A stretch of DNA of 44,798 bases, taken from contig NZ_CAJXTC010000042.1 of assembly GCF_913060805.1 (NCBI RefSeq), forward strand, positions 1 to 44,798, in the 5' to 3' direction. The notes beneath the pieces are model-generated. The model had not been told where the DNA came from. It did not search any database and saw only the letters and a list, made by a program, of their open reading frames with translations. The translations under genes were made by a program, and so were the position numbers. This DNA comes from an uncultured Draconibacterium sp. Lineage in GTDB: Bacteria > Bacteroidota > Bacteroidia > Bacteroidales > Prolixibacteraceae. Of this stretch, positions 7,501-14,506 are shown one piece after another. Positions within the stretch are counted from its first letter, which is position 1. Each line of letters opens with the position of its first letter.

Positions 7501-7612
7501 GATTTCAGTCGATCCTGAGAAGCTGGAGTTCGAAATTGAAGGAGTAGTTTACAAACCGTTCTACGAAACTTACGGACGTCATTCGGTTTACCTGGATGTA
7601 ACTTTGAAATAG
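4562..7612 (+). CDS. Secreted LamG + DUF1680 (GH127/GH146-type) glycosidase, likely beta-L-arabinofuranosidase
   Basis: This is a 1016-residue secreted protein. The signal peptide is about residues 1-24 (ends NVFA-QSG). A LamG/concanavalin-like domain spans about 35-245 (GLIARYTLEENAKDWS to KLHDFRIYRIPLNRRQIGWI). An Ig-like linker spans about 295-355, and a DUF1680 (alpha/alpha)6 catalytic domain runs from about 375 to the end. DUF1680 beta-L-arabinofuranosidases use a Zn-bound Cys nucleophile held by Glu-x-Cys and Cys-Cys. Here these are E745/C747 (NETCATYNMLKL) and C815/C816 (GFTCCNGTAIESN), so the site is intact. E724 may be the acid/base, with an insertion relative to GH127. The substrate is probably arabinose-containing polysaccharide or glycoprotein. 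There are no SusC/D genes nearby; a GC-rich terminator follows at 7723-7742. The exact family (GH127 or GH146) needs alignment. Confidence 0.85.
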   Translation: MKLFKPIVGIILGVCAWGTSNVFAQSGDQILDGIGETGLIARYTLEENAKDWSRNNLHGSIEGSGYEFVDDEVFDKVISLSGDGKTYITIPGELLAGEESLSISAWVNLRSAEGGAPLFDFGKDGKSTFYAAPAGENGYVSQVLAGTNTYTAGSEAIELNKWNHIVVVVDVPTKTFATFLNGEQVSEVNDVEVELKQLFDSRKGNDDQFVIGKWLTSGDASIDAKLHDFRIYRIPLNRRQIGWINFSALHKEEAEEMMRNRQEAELQEFPESTPQLYNEYLTSVPTVEVETEVGFLPRLPRFVKGVYSNDFDGPEVRVLWPAPEDNSEVQTAGKYTVTGRVAGTDIQPKAIVTVVEHNHDHDAPHRTLEAFDLDEVQLTEDTHNHETKFVENRDKFVDGLLETNPDNFLYMFRNAFGQEQPAGAEPLGVWDSQETKLRGHATGHYLSALAQAYSSAAYDPAIQAKFAEKMEYMVNTLYELAQLSGTPKTAGGESVADPLAVPPGPGKDGFDSDLSEDGIRTDYQNWGKGFISAYPPDQFIMLEHGAKYGTDNDKVWAPYYTLHKILAGLMDIYEVSGNEKALDIVEGMGDWVHARLSVVPTETLIDIWNTYIAGEFGGMNEALARLSRLTNDKSYLETAKLFDNIRVFFGDAEHSHGLAKNVDMFRGLHANQHIPQIMGALEIYRDSKESEYFDIADNFWNKATGDYMYSIGGVAGARNPANAECFTAQPATLYENGFAVGGQNETCATYNMLKLSRNLFLYNQQAELMDYYERGLYNHILASVDEHTPANTYHVPLRAGSVKHFSNAHMDGFTCCNGTAIESNTKLQNSIYFRSADNKALYVNLYVPSTLKWTDNDITVTQTTAYPKEDNTTLTIGGSGKFDLNVRVPHWATKGFFVTVNGKKQDIKAEPGTYLTISRKWKDGDKVELRMPFHFYLEPVMDQQNVASLFYGPVLLAAQEEEPRKEWRKVTLDAEDISKSISVDPEKLEFEIEGVVYKPFYETYGRHSVYLDVTLK

Positions 7613-7722
7613 TTCCATCGCAATGGCAAATGATCTGATCGTTCCATCGCGAAAAAGATACGCGCTTTCATAAAAACAATTTATTAGTTTAAAATACCTG
7701 ATTTTGTGTTAGGTTTCAAAAA

Positions 7723-7749
7723 GCCGCTTCGTTTGAAGCGGCTTTTTTT
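7723..7749 (+). terminator. Rho-independent terminator after the glycosidase gene
   Basis: Stem GCCGCTTC (7723-7730) / GAAGCGGC (7735-7742) with loop GTTT, followed by a run of seven T. The same 8-bp stem is used at 9452-9472. Confidence 0.9.
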
Positions 7750-8011
7750 ATGGCTATCGCCATTGCATAGCCCTACGGACTATGTTTAATAACTACGCAT
7801 AGCCCTGCGGACTATGCTAAGGGACTTTGCACCTTTGGCGCCTATGTGCATGGCCCTACGGACCATGTTAATGGACTTTGCACCTTTGGCGCAAATAATT
7901 TGTGAAATTCCGAGTCTTTTGACAAAATGGAGCTCCAAAGGAGCGTCGTCATAGAGCCATGCCCGAAGGGCATGGTATGAGATATGAATCAAAAATAAGC
8001 GCCAAAGGTGC
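7750..8011. repeat. Upstream composite REP/REPIN-like block beside the RAYT gene
   Basis: The block has these parts in order. ATGGC-TATC-GCCAT hairpin (7750-7763). CATAG/CTATG hairpins (7766-7784 and 7797-7817). GCACCTTTGGCGC (7829-7841). A CATGG/CCATG variant (7849-7867). GCACCTTTGGCGC again (7880-7892). GCTCC-AAA-GGAGC (7932-7944). CCATGCCC-GAA-GGGCATGG (7957-7975). GCGCCAAAGGTGC (7999-8011), the inverse of the 7880 motif. The pair 7880/7999 gives a REPIN-like unit of about 132 bp. The CATAG/CTATG to CATGG/CCATG change is compensatory. Confidence 0.85.
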
Positions 8012-8055
8012 GAAGTGGTTTACACATTTTGTATTTTAGAAAGAAAATAAATGTT

Positions 8056-8508
8056 ATGCCACAATCATTAGTCAAAAACTATATTCATTTAACCTTTAGT
8101 ACGAAAAACCGGGAACCACTAATTATCGATTCAATAAAGACGGAATTATTCGATTATTTGGGAGGCGTTTGTAAAGAGCTTGAATCGCAGCCAATAATCG
8201 TTGGAGGAGTAAACGATCATGTTCATTTGTTGTTTAATCTATCGCGAAAAATAGCCCTTATGAGCCTTGTTGAGAAGTTGAAAACACACTCTTCGAAATG
8301 GATAAAAGGGAAGGGAGATGAGTTTGTTGATTTTTATTGGCAACATGGTTATGGTGCCTTTTCTGTTAATCCGAAGCAGGTTGAAATTGTGCGGGATTAT
8401 ATTCGTAATCAGGAAACACACCACCAAACAATAGCATTTAAGGAGGAATACCAACAATTTCTGAAAGAGTATGCGGTAGATTATGATGAGCGATTTGTTT
8501 GGGACTGA
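8056..8508 (+). CDS. REP-associated tyrosine transposase (RAYT, IS200-like TnpA_REP)
   Basis: This 150-residue HUH endonuclease is of the Y1_Tnp family. The metal-binding HUH motif is H55-V-H57 in GGVNDHVHLLF and the catalytic tyrosine is Y115 in IVRDYIRNQETHH. The FYWQHGYGAFSV stretch (about 93-104) is typical of the family. RAYTs bind and nick single-stranded REP hairpins and are thought to mobilise them; they are domesticated, single-copy genes without IS ends. A longer reading from GTG at 8008 would start inside a repeat motif, so I chose the ATG at 8056, whose product begins with the usual MPQSLVKNYIHLTFSTKNR-type N terminus. The gene sits directly between two copies of the same composite hairpin block (7750-8011 and 8522-8721), its probable substrates. 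Confidence 0.9.
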   Translation: MPQSLVKNYIHLTFSTKNREPLIIDSIKTELFDYLGGVCKELESQPIIVGGVNDHVHLLFNLSRKIALMSLVEKLKTHSSKWIKGKGDEFVDFYWQHGYGAFSVNPKQVEIVRDYIRNQETHHQTIAFKEEYQQFLKEYAVDYDERFVWD

Positions 8509-8521
8509 TCTGGTCTACTAC

Positions 8522-8721
8522 GCACCTTTGGCGCTTTATGGCTATCGCCATTTTTCATAGCCCTACGGACTATGTTAATGGACTTTGCACCTTTGGCGCA
8601 GTTGATTTGTTTCGAGAGGTGAGGTTTTGGGATATTTGAGCTCCAAAGGAGCGAGGTCTCCTAGCCTTGCCCATAGGGCAAGGCTGATAGGTTGAATCAA
8701 AAAAAAAGCGCCAAGGGGGCG
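8522..8721. repeat. Downstream composite REP/REPIN-like block beside the RAYT gene
   Basis: This is the same parts list as the upstream block. GCACCTTTGGCGC (8522-8534). ATGGC-TATC-GCCAT (8538-8551). CATAG/CTATG hairpin (8556-8574). GCACCTTTGGCGC (8587-8599). GCTCC-AAA-GGAGC (8640-8652). CCTTGCCC-ATA-GGGCAAGG (8665-8683). A decayed inverse motif GCGCCAAGGGGGC (8708-8720). Compared with the upstream copy, the CCATGCCC stem has become CCTTGCCC with the matching change in the other arm, so base pairing is kept. Confidence 0.85.
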
Positions 8722-8865
8722 AAGTATTTTTATGTCCATTCCATATCCACAAATTGAAGGTACCGGGAAAACATTTTGGGGTTGATTCCGTAAACAGGCA
8801 TATCTTTTTTATTCCCTCTAAAGTTGTGTGGCCAGGCACATATTTATTCACCAAAAATCAACGTT

Positions 8866-9372
8866 ATGAAAAAATTATGCATTTTTCTTATTGTCCTTTT
8901 TGGAGTATTTGCCTGCGATGCTCCTTTCGAAGAAGAATCCGAAATGGATTTAAAATCCGGTAAAATGGTTGAACGAACCATTAAGTTTCAGAAAGCAAGT
9001 GGCGTTATGGAAGTGGTTGTTAACCCGGATGCCTGTACTGATACGGGCTTGGAAATGGTTATTACCGGAGGCGGTAATGCCACATTCCTGGGGAATTTTA
9101 CTGTTTATAATTACCTCTGTATTGATGCTGACGCAAATCCCGTTTCTCCAATATTTGGAGAGTTAACAGCTGCCAATGGAGATATGATTTATACCTGGGT
9201 AATCACAGAGCCATGGGTAGATGAAGATGGTATGCACTATCTATACGAAATTAGGGAAGGAATGTGTACCGGAAGATTTGAAGGCGCTACCGGATATATT
9301 GATATGTATGGAGTAATTGATCATGAAACCATGACCTGGGAATTGGAAGGAGAAGGTTTAATTACCTTTTAG
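8866..9372 (+). CDS. Hypothetical lipoprotein, 168 aa
   Basis: The N terminus MKKLCIFLIVLFGVFAC is a lipoprotein signal with lipobox VFAC (Cys about residue 17). The mature part has a charged linker and a beta-rich domain with a GGGNATFLGNFTVYNYLC stretch (about residues 67-84) and a CTGRFEGATGYIDM stretch (about 138-151). The closing line, EGATGYIDMYGVIDHETMTWELEGEG, resembles the ends of small secreted proteins in which a barrel closes with a conserved G-x-G, but I cannot assign a family. An in-frame TTG-type extension to 8824 precedes the signal peptide and was rejected. The gene lies between the RAYT block and a third partial REP block (9382-9430). Confidence 0.75.
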   Translation: MKKLCIFLIVLFGVFACDAPFEEESEMDLKSGKMVERTIKFQKASGVMEVVVNPDACTDTGLEMVITGGGNATFLGNFTVYNYLCIDADANPVSPIFGELTAANGDMIYTWVITEPWVDEDGMHYLYEIREGMCTGRFEGATGYIDMYGVIDHETMTWELEGEGLITF

Positions 9373-9381
9373 CGCTTATAC

Positions 9382-9430
9382 GCATAGCCCTGCGGACTAT
9401 GCTAAAAGAAAGACATTGCACCTTTGGCGC
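9382..9430. repeat. Third partial copy of the REP-like block
   Basis: A GCATAG.../CTATGC hairpin (9382-9402, loop CCCTGCGGA) is followed by GCACCTTTGGCGC (9418-9430). The spacing and order match the RAYT-flanking blocks. It lies in the short gap between the lipoprotein and the convergent nifJ gene. Confidence 0.8.
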
Positions 9431-9451
9431 AAAGAAATAGGCACAAAAAAA

Positions 9452-9476
9452 GCCGCTTCAAAACGAAGCGGCTTTT
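9452..9476. terminator. Bidirectional terminator between lipoprotein and nifJ
   Basis: Stem GCCGCTTC (9452-9459) / GAAGCGGC (9465-9472), preceded by an A-run and followed by TTTT, so it can serve both convergent genes. Confidence 0.85.
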
Positions 9477-9496
9477 CTATATAGCTTGAATAATTT

Positions 9497-12400
9497 CTAT
9501 TCTTCACCTTCTTCTTCAGGTTTTGAATAATCCATAGCTGCCATACGCTGGTATGACGCGTAACGCCATTTTGCGTTTTCTTCAGCAGCTGCAAATAATT
9601 CATCAGCCTCAGCAGGGAACGATTTCTTCAATGAAGTATAACGAACCTCACCGTTCAGGAAGTCTTGGAATTGGCTCCATTCCGGAGTTTTAGAATCCAA
9701 TTGGAATGGGTTTTTACCCTCGTCTTCCAATAGTGGATTGTAGCGGAACAAGTGCCAGTATCCTGACGATACAGCTTTTTTCTCCTCTTCCTGGGTACGT
9801 CCCATGCTGGCACGTAATCCGTGGTTGATACATGGAGAATAAGCGATAATGATAGAAGGACCTGGATAAGCCTCTGCCTCTTTCAGTGCTTTAAAGTACT
9901 GCGACTGGTTAGCTCCCATTGCTACTTGTGCAACGTATACGTAACCGTAGCTCATCATCATTGCGCCAAGGTCTTTTTTACGTACTTTTTTACCCGATGC
10001 AGCAAATTTAGCAACTGCTCCAACCGGAGTAGATTTAGACGACTGACCACCGGTGTTAGAGTAAACCTCGGTATCCATTACCAATACGTTTACATCTTCG
10101 CCGCTTGCCATTACGTGATCTAAACCACCGTAACCGATGTCGTATGCCCATCCGTCGCCACCGAATACCCAAATCGATTTTTTAACCAGGTATTGTTTCA
10201 ACGACATAATGTCTTTTGCATATTGGCTGTCGCTGTCTTTAATTACATCCAATACTTTGTTGGTTGCAACAACTGATCCTGCAGCAATATCTTTTTTCTC
10301 CAGCCATTCGCCAAATACTTCTTTCTCAGCTTCAGAAGCACCATTTGAAAGGGCAGTAGTCATAATTTCTGCAATACGATCGCGTTGTGCGCTAACACCT
10401 TCAGCGAAACCAAAACCGTACTCGGCGTTGTCTTCGAACAATGAGTTAGCCCAAGCCGGACCATGACCAGACTCTTTGTGTTTACAGTATGGAGTTGACG
10501 GAGCAGAACCACCATAGATTGAAGAACAACCTGTAGCGTTGGCAACCATCATTCTTTCACCGTAAAGCTGAGTGATCAATTTAATGTATGGAGTTTCACC
10601 ACAACCTGCACAAGCTCCCGAGAACTCGAACAATGGCTGAGCAAACTGTGAGTTTTTAACTGATTTTGTTTTGTCAACAACAGTCTCTTTAACAGTAACT
10701 TTTTTGTCCATGAAATCCCAACGACCAACTTCAGCCTGCTGAGATGCAAGTGGCTTCATTACAAGCGATTTCACTTTCGATGGACAAACATCGGCACAGT
10801 TACCACAACCTGTACAGTCGAGTGGCGATACCTGGATACGGAAATTCAATCCACCAAATACTTTTGCCGGAGTTGCTGTTTTTGTTTCGGTTCCTGCAGG
10901 TGCTGCTTCAACCTCTTCTTCTGTCATCAGGAACGGACGAATAGCCGCGTGAGGACAAACGTAAGCACACTGGTTACACTGAATACAGTTTTCCGACTGC
11001 CATTCAGGAACGTTTACTGCGATACCACGTTTTTCGTAAGCTGCTGTTCCAAGTGGGAATTGTCCATCTTCTGAACCTGCAAAAGTAGAAACAGGAAGAT
11101 CATCACCTTTTTGTGCGTTGATTACGTCAACCACTTTAGTAATGTATTCCGGACGGTCGGCATCAACAGCTGCTTCATCAGCAACAACGATGTCTTTCCA
11201 TTCAGCAGGAACTTCAACTTTCACTACGTTTTTACCACCGGCGTCAACCGCTGCGTAGTTCATGTTTACAATGTGCTCACCTTTTTTACCGTACGATTTT
11301 ACAATGGCAGCTTTCATTTGCTCAACAGCCATTTCGTAAGGAATTACCTCAGTAATTTTAAAGAAAGCCGATTGCATAATAGTGTTGGTACGAGTTCCCA
11401 AACCAATCTCTTCACCCAGTTTTGTACCGTTAATGATGTAGAAATTAATTTCGTTCTCGGCCAAATACTTCTTCATTGCATCAGGCAACTGCTTTTTGGT
11501 TTCTTCTGCGTCGTTAATCGAGTTCAGCAAGAAAGAACCACCTTTTTTCAGGCCTTTCAGCACGTCGTACATATTTACATATGCCGGAACGTGACAAGCA
11601 ACAAAGTCAGGAGTGGTAACAAGGTAAGTTGATCGGATTGGTTTATCCCCGAAGCGTAAGTGTGAACAAGTGAAACCTCCCGACTTTTTCGAGTCGTACT
11701 GGAAGTATCCCTGACATGATTTATCTGTTGAGTCACCAATAATTTTAATCGAGTTTTTGTTTGCACCAACAGTACCGTCAGAACCCAAACCGTAGAATTT
11801 AGCCTGGTAAGTTCCTTCCGGAGTCATGTTGATTTCTTCTTTCAATGGAAGTGATTTGAATGTCACATCATCAACGATACCAATTGTGAAGTTGCCTTTT
11901 GGCTCTTTCATTTCAAGGTTTTCGTAAACTGAAAGAATTTGTGAAGGAGTAGTATCTTTTGATCCTAAACCGTAACGACCACCAACAATTACAGGAGCAT
12001 CTGCTTTTCCGTAGAATTGTGATTGAACGTCAAGGAATAATGGCTCCCCGGTTGATCCCGGCTCAGCAGCACGGTCTAATACAGCAATACGTTTTACTGA
12101 ATCAGGTAATGCTTCAACAAAGTGTTTTGCTGAGAATGGACGGAACAAGTGTACCGAAATTAAACCAACTTTTTTGCCTTGAGCAGTTAAGTAGTCGATA
12201 GTTTCTTTAATGGTTTCAGTAACCGAACCCATAGCAATAATTACGTTTTCAGCATCAGGTGCACCGTAATAAGTGAAAGGACGGTATGTTCTGCCAGTAA
12301 TTTTGCTGATTTCATCCATGTAGTCAGCTACGATATCAGGAACTGCATCGTAAAATTTGTTTGCTGATTCTTTTGCCTGGAAGAAAATATCAGGGTTTTG

Positions 12401-13063
12401 AGCTGTACCGCGGGTTACCGGATTTTCTGGATTTAACGCACGATTGCGGAATTCCTGAATAGCTTCCATGTCAACCAAAGGAACAATGTCTTCCTGAGCG
12501 ATAGCTTCAATTTTCTGAACCTCGTGTGAAGTACGGAATCCATCAAAGAAAGCCAGGAAAGGAACTCTAGATTTCAATGTAGCCAGGTGAGCAACACCTG
12601 CAAGGTCCATTTCTTCCTGTACCGAACCTGAAGCCAACATTGCAAAACCTGTTTGACGGGCAGCGTAAACGTCGCTGTGGTCGCCAAAAATTGATAATGC
12701 GTGACCGGCTAAGGCACGTGCACTTACGTGAAATACTGTTGGTAATAACTCACCTGCAATTTTGTACATGTTAGGGATCATTAACAACAATCCCTGTGAT
12801 GCAGTGTAAGTAGAAGTTAAGGCACCCGATTGCAGCGCTCCGTGAACAGCACCGGCAGCACCGGCTTCACTTTGCATTTCTGCCAAACGTACTGGGCGAC
12901 CAAACATATTTTTCTTTCCAAAAGCAGCCCATTCATCAACGTACTCTGCCATTGTTGACGACGGAGTGATCGGATAAATACAGGCGACTTCGCTGAACAT
13001 GTAACTCATATACGCTGCTGCGTAGTTACCGTCACATGTAACCATCTTTTTTTGTTTTGCCAT
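9497..13063 (-). CDS. nifJ: Pyruvate:ferredoxin (flavodoxin) oxidoreductase
   Basis: This 1188-residue homodimer-type PFOR has the usual single-chain length. It converts pyruvate, CoA and oxidised ferredoxin to acetyl-CoA, CO2 and reduced ferredoxin in the cytoplasm, using TPP. The order of domains is intact: N-terminal domain with YPITPSSTMAEY, the central CoA/gamma-type domain, and a ferredoxin insert with two [4Fe-4S] motifs starting at C693 (CIQCNQCAYVCPH) and about C750 (CTGCGNCADVCPS). The C-terminal TPP domain has CAGCGETPYIKL, the GDGWAYDIGYGGLDH Mg-TPP motif and EVYSNTGGQSSKSTP. Reduced ferredoxin made here is the natural electron donor for the Rnf complex encoded just upstream on the same strand. 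The gene is oxygen-sensitive chemistry, which suggests an anaerobic or facultative lifestyle. Confidence 0.97.
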   Translation of the reverse strand: MAKQKKMVTCDGNYAAAYMSYMFSEVACIYPITPSSTMAEYVDEWAAFGKKNMFGRPVRLAEMQSEAGAAGAVHGALQSGALTSTYTASQGLLLMIPNMYKIAGELLPTVFHVSARALAGHALSIFGDHSDVYAARQTGFAMLASGSVQEEMDLAGVAHLATLKSRVPFLAFFDGFRTSHEVQKIEAIAQEDIVPLVDMEAIQEFRNRALNPENPVTRGTAQNPDIFFQAKESANKFYDAVPDIVADYMDEISKITGRTYRPFTYYGAPDAENVIIAMGSVTETIKETIDYLTAQGKKVGLISVHLFRPFSAKHFVEALPDSVKRIAVLDRAAEPGSTGEPLFLDVQSQFYGKADAPVIVGGRYGLGSKDTTPSQILSVYENLEMKEPKGNFTIGIVDDVTFKSLPLKEEINMTPEGTYQAKFYGLGSDGTVGANKNSIKIIGDSTDKSCQGYFQYDSKKSGGFTCSHLRFGDKPIRSTYLVTTPDFVACHVPAYVNMYDVLKGLKKGGSFLLNSINDAEETKKQLPDAMKKYLAENEINFYIINGTKLGEEIGLGTRTNTIMQSAFFKITEVIPYEMAVEQMKAAIVKSYGKKGEHIVNMNYAAVDAGGKNVVKVEVPAEWKDIVVADEAAVDADRPEYITKVVDVINAQKGDDLPVSTFAGSEDGQFPLGTAAYEKRGIAVNVPEWQSENCIQCNQCAYVCPHAAIRPFLMTEEEVEAAPAGTETKTATPAKVFGGLNFRIQVSPLDCTGCGNCADVCPSKVKSLVMKPLASQQAEVGRWDFMDKKVTVKETVVDKTKSVKNSQFAQPLFEFSGACAGCGETPYIKLITQLYGERMMVANATGCSSIYGGSAPSTPYCKHKESGHGPAWANSLFEDNAEYGFGFAEGVSAQRDRIAEIMTTALSNGASEAEKEVFGEWLEKKDIAAGSVVATNKVLDVIKDSDSQYAKDIMSLKQYLVKKSIWVFGGDGWAYDIGYGGLDHVMASGEDVNVLVMDTEVYSNTGGQSSKSTPVGAVAKFAASGKKVRKKDLGAMMMSYGYVYVAQVAMGANQSQYFKALKEAEAYPGPSIIIAYSPCINHGLRASMGRTQEEEKKAVSSGYWHLFRYNPLLEDEGKNPFQLDSKTPEWSQFQDFLNGEVRYTSLKKSFPAEADELFAAAEENAKWRYASYQRMAAMDYSKPEEEGEE

Positions 13064-13154
13064 CTTTATTCGTCTTTAATTTATTTAGTTTAAAATTGAT
13101 ATTTTTTCTCGTTACTCGATTCGCGACCAGGTATCCAGTTGAGCGAAGCGAAAT

Positions 13155-13173
13155 CCCGACCGCAAGCGTCGGG
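13155..13173. repeat. CCCGAC/GTCGGG hairpin between nifJ and the ATPase gene
   Basis: Perfect 6-bp arms CCCGAC (13155-13160) and GTCGGG (13168-13173) with a 7-nt loop. No T-run follows on the minus strand, so it is more like an extragenic palindrome than a terminator. It lies just past the stop codon of the DUF4143 ATPase gene. Confidence 0.5.
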
Positions 13174-13177
13174 GCAT

Positions 13178-14359
13178 CTAGTACAGGAATCCAAAGAGCC
13201 ATAAAGGAATTTTGTTTCCTTGCCCAACCTCAATTACATCCGAGGCAGCGTAAATTCCTTTTTCGGGTTTCAGTTTTCGTCCGCCAACATTGAATTTGTA
13301 CTTTCCGTTGACGCAAAAATCGGCAACCGGCGATTTCGCCAGCTGGCATACATAGCCTACCTGGTTATAAAAGAACGTTTGTCTAACCGTGGCTTTATCA
13401 AAGTTATTCGGAGCAATAGCGTTTAGCAGGTTTGTATTTTGCATGTACACTTTGTCCGGTTTCTTCATCTGGTCATCATCACTTCCGCCGTTCTCATAAA
13501 GCAGGTTGATGAGTCGGGCGTGCTTCAAATATTTCAGGTAATTCATAATTGTTGCACGCGACGTTTCAACCGAAGTTGCTAATTTACTAACATTTGGAGT
13601 AAAAGGCGTTTCTGAAGCAATGATGTGCAACAGCTTTCTGAGTTTTGGAAGGTATTTAAATTCAATCTGGTTGATGTACGGAACATCGATCTCCAATGCC
13701 AGGTTGATATTCTTCAACAACTTATCGATATAAAAATTCGGATCGTGAATGTAGTAGGGGAAATAACCATGTCGCAAATAATCGTCGAAATAAGCCAGCG
13801 GCCTGATTTCGTCAACCACTTTCTGAGCAATTTCAATGTGGTTGTTCAGTATTTCCTCTAAAGTATATGTTTTAAAATTGCTTCCTGTTTCATGATTCAG
13901 GTACTCGCGAAACGACAATCCTTCGAGATGGTAAATGCTTGCCATTCCTTCTAAATCAGGATTGTCCTCGGTAATACGCAATACCGGCGACGAAGTGAAA
14001 ATAATTTTCAGGTCAGGAATTTCATCCAGACATTTCCGCAAATCGGCCGACCAGTCGGGGTACTTTTGAATCTGATCGAGCAACAATAATTTTCCACCAC
14101 GTTTTGCAAATTCGTCGGCAAACGAACTGATCTTACGTTTTGTGAAATAAAAATTATTCAGGTTAAGATAAAGTGCTTCGTTGCTGTCGGGGTGATGTGT
14201 TTTTATGTAGTCGAGCAAAAATGTTGTTTTTCCAACACTCCTGAATCCTTTGATACAGATAAGCCTTTGGTCCCAATCGATATTGTTCATCAGCTCTCTC
14301 TGGATGGTATCTTTCGAACCCTGAAGTAATGACTTATGTACTTGTTGAAAAAATTCCAA
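13178..14359 (-). CDS. ATP-binding protein, AAA_14 + DUF4143
   Basis: This 393-residue cytoplasmic protein has an N-terminal AAA-type ATPase domain with the Walker A motif GFRSVGKTTFLL (about residues 37-48) and a Walker B-like KLLLLDQIQKYPDW (about 91-104). A winged-helix-like middle (TSVETSRATIMNYLKYLKHARLI, about 275-300) and the DUF4143 C-terminal part, a nuclease-like fold region, follow. Such proteins are abundant in Bacteroidota and many are found in variable genomic spots. Their function is not established. The domain order is as expected and nothing is truncated. It lies between nifJ and rnfA with 118-bp and 147-bp gaps, so it is probably transcribed on its own from the TAAATTTG box at 14414-14421. 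Confidence 0.85.
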   Translation of the reverse strand: MEFFQQVHKSLLQGSKDTIQRELMNNIDWDQRLICIKGFRSVGKTTFLLDYIKTHHPDSNEALYLNLNNFYFTKRKISSFADEFAKRGGKLLLLDQIQKYPDWSADLRKCLDEIPDLKIIFTSSPVLRITEDNPDLEGMASIYHLEGLSFREYLNHETGSNFKTYTLEEILNNHIEIAQKVVDEIRPLAYFDDYLRHGYFPYYIHDPNFYIDKLLKNINLALEIDVPYINQIEFKYLPKLRKLLHIIASETPFTPNVSKLATSVETSRATIMNYLKYLKHARLINLLYENGGSDDDQMKKPDKVYMQNTNLLNAIAPNNFDKATVRQTFFYNQVGYVCQLAKSPVADFCVNGKYKFNVGGRKLKPEKGIYAASDVIEVGQGNKIPLWLFGFLY

Positions 14360-14413
14360 TGTTTACGATTTTAGATTAAATTGAGTTGTGTCGATTTTGT
14401 AATCTCCACATAG

Positions 14414-14421
14414 CAAATTTA
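14414..14421 (-). promoter_or_regulatory. -7 box for the DUF4143 ATPase gene
   Basis: CAAATTTA on the plus strand reads TAAATTTG on the minus strand, matching TAnnTTTG, about 55 bp before the ATG at 14359. No clear -33 TTTG was found at the expected spacing. Confidence 0.4.
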
Positions 14422-14506
14422 ATAAATTAGTGTAAGGTCTGCATGTTTATTTTGTCTATGTGACAAAAATCATAAATGGTTAATATTGGGTTAATCTTCA
14501 GCTAAC

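Noticed and set aside
7786-7992. Minus-strand open frame of 68 codons
   Set aside because: It consists entirely of the REP-like hairpin block.
8570-8854. Minus-strand open frame of 94 codons
   Set aside because: Largely encoded by the downstream REP block and by the leader of the lipoprotein gene; no recognisable protein features.
13178-14359. Toxin-antitoxin or defence role for the DUF4143 ATPase
   Set aside because: There is no partner gene and no nuclease or methylase nearby; the family is common and its function is not established.
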